Assembly (NCBI GenBank): GCA_037039685.1
Contig: JAWNGF010000007.1
Span: 2,232,001-2,296,000 of the forward strand
Origin: Ceratobasidium sp. AG-K
Taxonomy: Eukaryota > Basidiomycota > Agaricomycetes > Cantharellales > Ceratobasidiaceae
Reading direction: 5' to 3'
DNA length: 64,000 bases
The translations under genes and the position numbers were made by a program. Position 1 is the first letter of the stretch. Each line of letters starts with the position of its first letter. The notes beneath the pieces were generated by a model that worked only from the letters and a program-made list of their open reading frames with translations, was not told the origin of the DNA and did not search any database. Below, in pieces: positions 56,916 to 64,000 of the stretch.

Positions 56916-57755
56916 ATTTGAATTGGATTGGCATGCAACGTGCGATGGACTGTGAATCCTCGCCTATTGCCGAACTTCAAGCTCGCGCCGCAGATCAAGG
57001 ATGGAATACCGTCTTTACACTCAATGAGCCAGATATCAATAACATTACCCCGAGGAAGCTGCGGAGTGGTATATCCAGTATATTAACCCACTAGCAATCA
57101 GTGAGTCTTCCAGAAAATGTTTGGCAATCCCTAATGCGTGAAATTACGAAGAGAAGGCCATCCCGTCAGTCACCAATAGTAATCGTCCAGGGCAAGGCCT
57201 CGAATGGACCGCCCAGTTTATTACTGCTTGTGCTGGACGTGTAAGCTTAATAAATGCATTTTACACGCATATAACGACTGACCCAAGATTGGCAGGCGTA
57301 CTTCGATTATATCAATATACATTGGTATGGTAGCACGTTTGGCGATTTCAGGGCGTTTGTCGAGACGGCGCACAGCATGTTCCCCAATTACCAAGTATGC
57401 AAGGCAAGAAAATCATCAGCTTGAGCTCATATTTATAAATACTCAGATTGTTGTGACTGAATTTGCACTTCAAGCCCCTGCAACCCGCGAGCAACAGGTC
57501 GCGTTTCTCCAAGAGGCGATGGATTTTCTCGATGCTGCGCCGTATGTGACTTATGTGAGTCTGCTATTTTGCTTCCAATGAGTACGGTATGATTGACGAC
57601 AACTCATATCTGGGAAGTATTCGGCGTTTGTGGCCACATCTCCGTCCTTGTTCTCCGCACGGGATCCGGAAGGGGCGGGCTATGTGGGGACCGAGTCGAC
57701 GTTATTCAATGATGACGGCAGCTTGACACACTCCGGGATAGTTTATATTGCGTAA
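56916..57755 (+). pseudogene. Asl1-like glycosyl hydrolase, 5'-truncated and frameshifted
   Basis: Asl1-family proteins are secreted glucan-active hydrolases. Recognisable parts: WIGMQRAMDCESSPIAELQA, GWNTVFTLNEPDINNITP, AIPSVTNSNRPGQGLEWTAQ, YFDYINIHWYGSTFGDFRAF, IVVTEFALQAPATREQQVAF and FVATSPSLFSARDPEGAGYV, ending at the stop at 57753-57755. Four later introns remain GT-AG. The signal peptide and first third of the domain are absent. One base is missing after ITP near 57050: restoring it would give EEAAEWYIQYINPLA, whereas the actual frame stops at 57092-57094. The catalytic Glu of the LNEPD motif is present, but the gene cannot make a full enzyme. Confidence 0.8.
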
Positions 57756-60649
57756 GAATGACCAAATGCTTATACGCTAATTTGAGGGCATGTTTTAAAG
57801 GCGGTCGAACTGAGATTTGTTTCTTGGGTAGAATGATATGCGAATGGAAGCCTGTAATGAAATTATATGTAGGGCTAGACCTTATTGCCAGCACAAGGCC
57901 TACAACGGGACTGAATCCATTCTGGGTAGATTTGAGCCACCTGCCAAATTGGGTATATTGGATGATAGTGGTCCGGGTTCATATCCATAATCGGGGGCGA
58001 ATGAAGGGTAGGCTCCGGGCCGCGGGAGCATCCCCACCGGCCAGAACACGATGGCTGCACCAAACCACTACAGTAGCTTGGGTTAAAATTTTGAGAGATT
58101 CACGGTCAAAAGTAGGCTAGTGGAACTGTTCCTATTCCCATGCCTAAAGTCCAACAACACGGCGCCGCGTCGACTCTGGGCTTTCAGTCGGGCCAATTTT
58201 TGAATCTCATTACCCACTTTGGGCTCTGTGGATATAGCCAAAATGGGGTTTATCGTGAATTTGATGGATCACACATTCGTGAGTTTAGAAGTGTGGGAGT
58301 GTGGTTTATGAGCATGAAAGGTAAAAATGAAATGCACTGATACACCCAAAATATGTATAAATATTGTTCAGACTAGCCAGCTGACTGAGACGCATATAGC
58401 CGGAATCGTAACCCAGCTGATAAGTTATAACAAGTAGAATGGACTTAGTATTCCGGTCTCGTCGCGTTCAGTTGTATCCACATCGACAGCGGGCCAATTC
58501 CACACTATTCAGCACCAGAGCCTTTTGTCGAGTAGCCACAGTCGTCCGCCTCCCCGCGCTCGGAGTGTGACCTCGTAATTTGAGCTCGAGCGCTGTTTGA
58601 TGTGAGTCCAATCGTTGTATTGCCTCAGATAGGAAAGAGTCACGAATCTAGAAGGTGTGGGGTGTACCGAATCGAATCCATCTCGACGTAGCAAATGATT
58701 TTCGGATCTGATGAGATCGCTTGGTTGTGTTGGGTCAGGTAATTCCCCGAGTGACCCTAGTCGGCGTAGTGAGGAACATCGAGAACGCCAAGGTCGCGAG
58801 CGGTCGTGGGTTGATAATGCTTGGTATTCCAGCTCCTAGGTTTTGATGAACGCCAAAGCAGATTTCGTCTCAAGGCGAAAAGTGATTCAGTTATATTATG
58901 GAATAATTCGTCTCTTGCCGGACCAATGGGGGCTGCTGCCGGAACAGAAGGGAGTAGCATTAGCCAATTGCTAGAAGAGAATGGTATTTGTAGCGGCGGC
59001 GTGACGGTGACATCGAGGCAGAGCGTGAAGCGAGGCAGGGAGTCGTATAGGAGCCTTCATTGGGCCGGGAAATGGGATCACGTCATTGGAAAGCTGGGAA
59101 CACGCGTTTGAACTCGGTCGGGGCAGTTGCAAGGGAGAGGACGAGAGCAAGGAGGCAGCAGGGATAGATTAGATTGCTCAGAATCCTGAGTACGGTGCTC
59201 TGGGATTGTCTTGATTGATGGTGAGGAAAGTGGCGGGAGGAAACAAGGATAGCTGCCAGTCAAAATGGCATCACTCTGGGTATGAAATGGCGGCCTGTCG
59301 ATCAATTCAGCACCAAGAACCAGTATAGAAGAGTATGTATTTACCAAGAGTATTTCTGGCTGATCATTTCCGAGGGCAGAGTCCCGTCGGCGAAGTCGCC
59401 CCGCAGATGGGTAATTGACGCGTCAATGACCCTGGAGAGACCACGGGCGAGAGCACCACTGTCTTTGAATACAGCCATATCGAGGAAGACCAGAGATGAC
59501 TGCCACCTGTGGCCATTTTTGGTGGCGATGGACCGCGGTTAGACAGCGCGCTCGCGTTAGAGGACCAGCGTCTCCAATCTGAAGAAATTGAGCTATGGGT
59601 GCGGGGAGGGCAAGGTTCTGAAACGAGGCTTTGCTTAAACGCAGTGCGTAGTGATTCACGCCGAGATAGCAGGCGACGGAGATCAGGTGCGGTGAGCTTG
59701 AGTAAGGAAGAGAAAGGTGGCTTGATGGTGGCCGGATACCAGATTTGACAGGTACGGCTATGAGAATCTTGGTCAACAGGGAGTATTAGCAGCCAAGGAC
59801 TCAAGCACAGGTTGTAGAAAATCACTCACAAAGGAGCACACATGGCAATACACTCGGGGTCACCACCATCCGTCAATAGTTCAGAGGGCAGCGAACGAAG
59901 GGTGGTCTCCTCGAGAATACACCCCATGGGTCAAACGCAAGGATTCCACCAAGCTACTATATCATATTCAGAGGTCTAGATATTTTCGGTCAGCAACCGG
60001 CCAGCGTGACCGTTCTCGGAGCCCGCCGATGTCGCACCGTGTCGACTCTGCATTTGCGGTCGGGCCACGATCAGCATTCGTGATGCGCACAGCCAAAATA
60101 CGCATCTAGCAATTCAGAGTGTACCCAATGATATCATGGCCTCCACGCCGCCTTGTGGCACATCTGTCTATAGTCGGTGGGTTGGTGAGTGCGGTGGTCG
60201 TCGTCCGTCTGTGGAAAAATGATCGACAACAAAGTCTAAATCACGCATATCAAATTCATTTCGCTCCAGCGGTTTCGATTACTTGCCCCGCTCGACCGTG
60301 TAGCGCCGTCAGAACCCAACACTCCTTCATTATCAATGCCCCCTATGCGTCGAGATAGTGCGCATATACACAATTGTAACTTACTCTGCATCGTTCTTAA
60401 ACGCAACTAACAAGTCAGCACTACCAGAAATACGCCCAGGTACGCTCAGACACAATCAAACGTTGATTTCTACAACCATTTACAAGCGGAGTCATGGATA
60501 TCTGGGCCAACGGTTCGAGCCGAGTTTTGCAAGACGAGTTAGACGTACGTTCGCACCTCTGGCAAGTCAGTATTTGAGATGGGAGGTTACTCGAACATTA
60601 CGCAACATCCGCTTGGCCAACAGGATACGGGCCCGTTATCAGCAACTAG
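57756..60649. other. gene-poor stretch of 2.9 kb
   Basis: Several open frames of 80-150 codons (58821-59111 +, 59364-59825 -, 60119-60657 +) overlap or lack support, and none matches a family I recognise. It may contain relics: the kinase fragment and the hydrolase relic lie on either side. Confidence 0.4.
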
Positions 60650-61151
60650 GCTCCTGAGGTACTCAACGAAGAAACCGGCCTGACTGCAGAAGCAGATGCG
60701 TACTCGCTCGGAATGGTACGGTTCAAATATGTTGCTTTATCAAAAGTCTACCAGCTAAAGTAATTTCCTAGACTATATTTGTATGTTATCGAATGATCGC
60801 TGAGATCTGCGCGATACTCAAGAAGTCTGATAGGAGATTATCACTGGCTCGCCCCCATACGTTGGTCTGCAAGACTTCGTCATCATGAAGAATATCATGT
60901 CTGGTGTGCACCCTACCCGACCTGAGGGCGATATTCCCACGGGGACGACGCATGCCGATCTGTTGTGGTCGCTGCTCAAAAGCTGCTGGGCATTTAGTCC
61001 AAAGGACCGCCCAACCTCCGCCGAGGTGCGAGACAAGGTCAGTAAATCAGGTCATAGCCAGTTTGACATCTAAGCGATGCTTGTGCAGATGAAGGAGGTT
61101 ATCTCTGAAAGGGAGAAGCATACGGTTGCTGGAGGGGAGAAGGAGAACTAA
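60650..61151 (+). pseudogene. C-lobe fragment of a TKL kinase, paralogue of the 41-49 kb gene
   Basis: Starts exactly at an intron acceptor (ACTAG) with APEVLNEETGLTAEADAYSL, matching APEVLKEETGLTIEADVWSL of the large gene. It continues through a 9-nt exon (TIF), then EIITGSPPYVGLQDFVIM, HADLLWSLLKSCWAFSPKD and a last exon beginning MKEVISEREK. Every intron is at the same place and in phase 0, including those flanking the 9-nt exon. The N-lobe, HGDLKG and DFG motifs are missing upstream, so it cannot be an active kinase. Confidence 0.8.
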
Positions 61152-62094
61152 ACGCGGTATGGAAAATAAGAAACGAAGGTGGCCAAAGTTCTTCATGTCT
61201 GCTGAAGGTCTTGTAAATGTGTGCGAAAGAAAGGATTAGGTTCTGGGTGAAATCAGCTACTTGTGCTAAACAGGATTGTTTTCAAAGCCCCAACAGCAAG
61301 ATGTCGCTTGGCCTTGCAATGCGATTGAGTTATGATACGTACAGTAGGTTGACATTTCATGTGGATGGCTAGGATTCTTGGCGTATGAGCTCAATTGTCG
61401 ACTCGTCCCGGTGCCTTGCAGCTAGCTATAGGGCCCATTTTGGGGCCGTATGGTAGTTCAACATTGAATACTACCAACTATCGAGCCTGTCGGGCCGGAA
61501 GTGGATGGGTTCTGGTTCTCCCTTGCAAAGGTACCGTCATGTGGGCGTTGCTGGAAGCTTCTCTTTGGCGCGGCGCGGCGGGACCTGGACAGAGTTCCGG
61601 ACACTATACCTGGGACATAGAATGGTATAAAATGTTGTTGCATGCATGCGCATACAGTCTATATATCAAATTTACGACGGGTCACCCAGTGGTGAAGGAA
61701 ATTTAACCAGATGGCCGACCGCGAGCCTCGTTTCAGTGACAAATTCTGGGGAGCATTTGATGAAACTTGACACCAGGTCAAATGCGCACGGGGACGAAAA
61801 AAATCCTGTATTGTAATGGATCGAGAGCCAGTTTTTAGCCTGCGATGCGAGTAAATAGATAAATACTCGATCACGCAAGACTTGGAGCATCAAATTTTAC
61901 AGGAGGTCCAAGCGGTATCGACATGGGACTTCGGCCAAGAGAGACTAGATCACAACGCGACCGAGACCATAGCCACATGTATATGTAACAACCAAGTGGT
62001 GTAGCAAAGATAAATATAGATAATACAACGATATTTAGTGGGCAACCAACGCGGAAAGTACGTGAATGGGGGGCAGCAAACCAAAGGCTATGGA
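61152..62094. other. intergenic, no gene recognised
   Basis: Short frames only (for example 61395-61706 +). Nothing supported. Confidence 0.4.
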
Positions 62095-63211
62095 AGTACA
62101 GTACCCAACAAATTTGGACAGCAAAAATGCGACCACCAAACGGTTGACCCAGATCCCACGGAAATGAAACTATATAAAAGTGGAATGAATACCTTAAGAT
62201 AGAGCATTACATTCGCTACAAAATGAATATATAAGAATGGCTATCGTGTGAAAATTGACTGGTCTAAAATCAAGTTGAACCTGGGGGTAAGTCTGTACTT
62301 TTCTGTGGCGCAAAATCAAATGCGGACACACCTTGTCAGTGCTCCTCGACCTGAGTGATATAAGAGCTCGTATCATGCCCGTATGGTAGATCTGAGGTGC
62401 CGGTACTATAGGCCGACTTGTTAGACTGGCAGGAGAGGCTGGACTGCTAAATAAGTGTGAAAAAAAGCGCTTAGGGGTGGATTTGACCCTCAACCAATGC
62501 CATGTATTTCTGCGAGGTGTTAGTTCCACCCAAACACATTCTTAGGGTCAAATAATCCGATTGAATTCGTTTGAGAGAGCATTTGGAGCATTTGGAGCTC
62601 GTATTAGAAGTAAAAACGCGTTTCATTAGCGCATACAAAAACAGAGGTTTATTCCGCCCGGGGGCTTATGTATGCGCTAATGAAACGCGTTTTTACTTCT
62701 AATACGAGCTCCAAATGCTCCAAATGCTCTCTCAAACGAATTCAATCGGATTATTTGACCCTAAGAATGTGTTTGGGTGGAACTAACACCTCGCAGAAAT
62801 ACATGGCATTGGTTGAGGGTCAAATCCACCCCTAAGCGCTTTTTTTCACACTTATTTAGCAGTCCAGCCTCTCCTGCCAGTCTAACAAGTCGGCCTATAG
62901 TACCGGCACCTCAGATCTACCATACGGGCATGATACGAGCTCTTATATCACTCAGGTCGAGGAGCACTGACAAGGTGTGTCCGCATTTGATTTTGCGCCA
63001 CAGAAAAGTACAGACTTACCCCCAGGTTCAACTCGATTTTAGACCAGTCAATTTTCACACGATAGCCATTCTTATATATTCATTTTGTAGCGAATGTAAT
63101 GCTCTATCTTAAGGTATTCATTCCACTTTTATATAGTTTCATTTCCGTGGGATCTGGGTCAACCGTTTGGTGGTCGCATTTTTGCTGTCCAAATTTGTTG
63201 GGTACTGTACT
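62095..63211. repeat. near-perfect inverted repeat, 543-bp arms, 31-bp spacer
   Basis: Left arm 62095-62637 and right arm 62669-63211 are reverse complements with very few mismatches, for example one near 62268/63034-63038. Spacer 62638-62668. The same 111-codon open frame therefore appears on both strands (62194-62529 - and 62777-63112 +); it resembles no protein I know. No terminal duplication or transposase was found. Confidence 0.95.
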
Positions 63212-64000
63212 GGTATCCAGCCGGCGATTTGTGTGTTATGTATCTGGGTTTCGTCGGCAAGATACCAGACTTAACTAGCAACGAATTAAAGCTTCTTCAT
63301 CTGCGATTGGGCGAAACCCCAAGCGAGATACTCTAATGGTCAAGCTGGCTGAATGCTGTCTCGGTCAAATTCAAGTTCCGAATTTGGGGCAGATTACGCA
63401 ATAAGCGCCCAGTAATGATACGCATACAAAAGCGGCCATTCGGTCCCCTGTAACAACGACCACCGAGCGACGATTGACAGAGGGTCTTGAGACCGCTCAC
63501 CATGGAAATCAAAATAGTTGTATGTGCATGTCTGATCGGTCATTTCCCTGTGCTAAACCACATCATTTTAGTGGGTAGGCCCAGAGATGCAATTGAGACG
63601 AACGTGGATACCTCACTTACCCATGTTCGCTCAGGTCGAAAAAACAGATTACGTGAGTGAGCATCTAAAGTGCTATAACTTCTCTCAGCTAACAAATACT
63701 GCGCAATGCGACGATGCGACCTTAGAAGGTGGGCGTCTACTACTCAATCATGATTATTCGATGGCATTGACCGTTTGAATCGTGGCCCAACGTCCTGGCG
63801 ACTGGCTTGACTACTGGCGCCTTTAATCGTGAATACTATCCCAGGTGGGTTACCTTACACTTTGTTCGAGTGTACAGCTGAGAAAACTCCAATCGTGCGG
63901 CTCAACGGTAATTCAATGACTGGACGGAACGGCGGGGCAAGCACAGGGGGTGCGCATTATCTATGCATTGACATTAGGATCATACTGACGGGCAAACTGG
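63212..64000. other. window end, no gene recognised
   Basis: Short frames only. An intron-like GTGGGT at 63844 suggests that a gene may be running off the right edge, but no product is recognisable. Confidence 0.35.

Noticed and set aside
62194..63112. Two identical 111-codon proteins on opposite strands
   Set aside because: They are one sequence mirrored by the inverted repeat, with no family or start context to support coding.
1..64000. CRISPR arrays, operons, bacterial promoters or ribosome-binding sites
   Set aside because: The DNA is eukaryotic with spliceosomal introns; no regular short direct repeats with unique spacers were seen.

Overview
The window is a piece of a filamentous fungal nuclear genome, most likely an agaricomycete basidiomycete (a Rhizoctonia-like species is my inference). 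The signs are genes on both strands cut by many 45-60 nt GT-AG introns, an F-box gene of a type common in such fungi, an Asl1-like glycosyl hydrolase relic, a Ty1/copia element and a tyrosine-kinase-like (TKL) protein kinase. Nothing bacterial is present.

Layout. 1-24.6 kb is mostly housekeeping: mitochondrial aconitase (+), guanine deaminase (-), the GPI-anchor ethanolamine-phosphate transferase MCD4/PIG-N (-), the large subunit of molybdopterin synthase (+), an F-box protein (+) and a GEN1/YEN1-like XPG nuclease (-). A 4,854 bp copia retrotransposon with apparently identical LTRs sits inside a 52-nt intron of the molybdopterin synthase gene and leaves the splice sites intact. From 24.6 to 40 kb genes are sparse: two members of a single-pass membrane-protein family, one small zinc-binding-like hypothetical gene and repeats. 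From 51.6 to 64 kb lie a truncated third member of that family, a hypothetical gene with a 77-bp poly-G run in its coding strand, a RING-like/ankyrin-like protein, a decayed Asl1-like hydrolase, a kinase fragment and a near-perfect 543-bp inverted repeat. A segmental duplication (about 37.4-39.2 kb and 51.7-53.5 kb, same orientation) brackets the central region.

The most unusual locus is 40,987-49,224 (+). Its 3' half is a readable TKL kinase gene of 11 exons. Its 5' half, about 6 kb, holds at least 67 consecutive exon-like units of the form YAG-exon-GTRNGT. In 61 of them the exon is exactly one codon; the other six are 6, 12, 12, 18, 30 and 36 nt. None of the single codons is a stop. Every exon length in the array and in the kinase half is a multiple of three, so every intron is phase 0. 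I read this as one gene of about 79 exons and about 565 codons in which a domain of roughly 110 residues is split almost codon by codon. A kinase fragment at 60.65 kb keeps the same phase-0 introns and the same 9-nt exon, so the architecture belongs to a family. I know of no described gene like this; transcript data would decide it.
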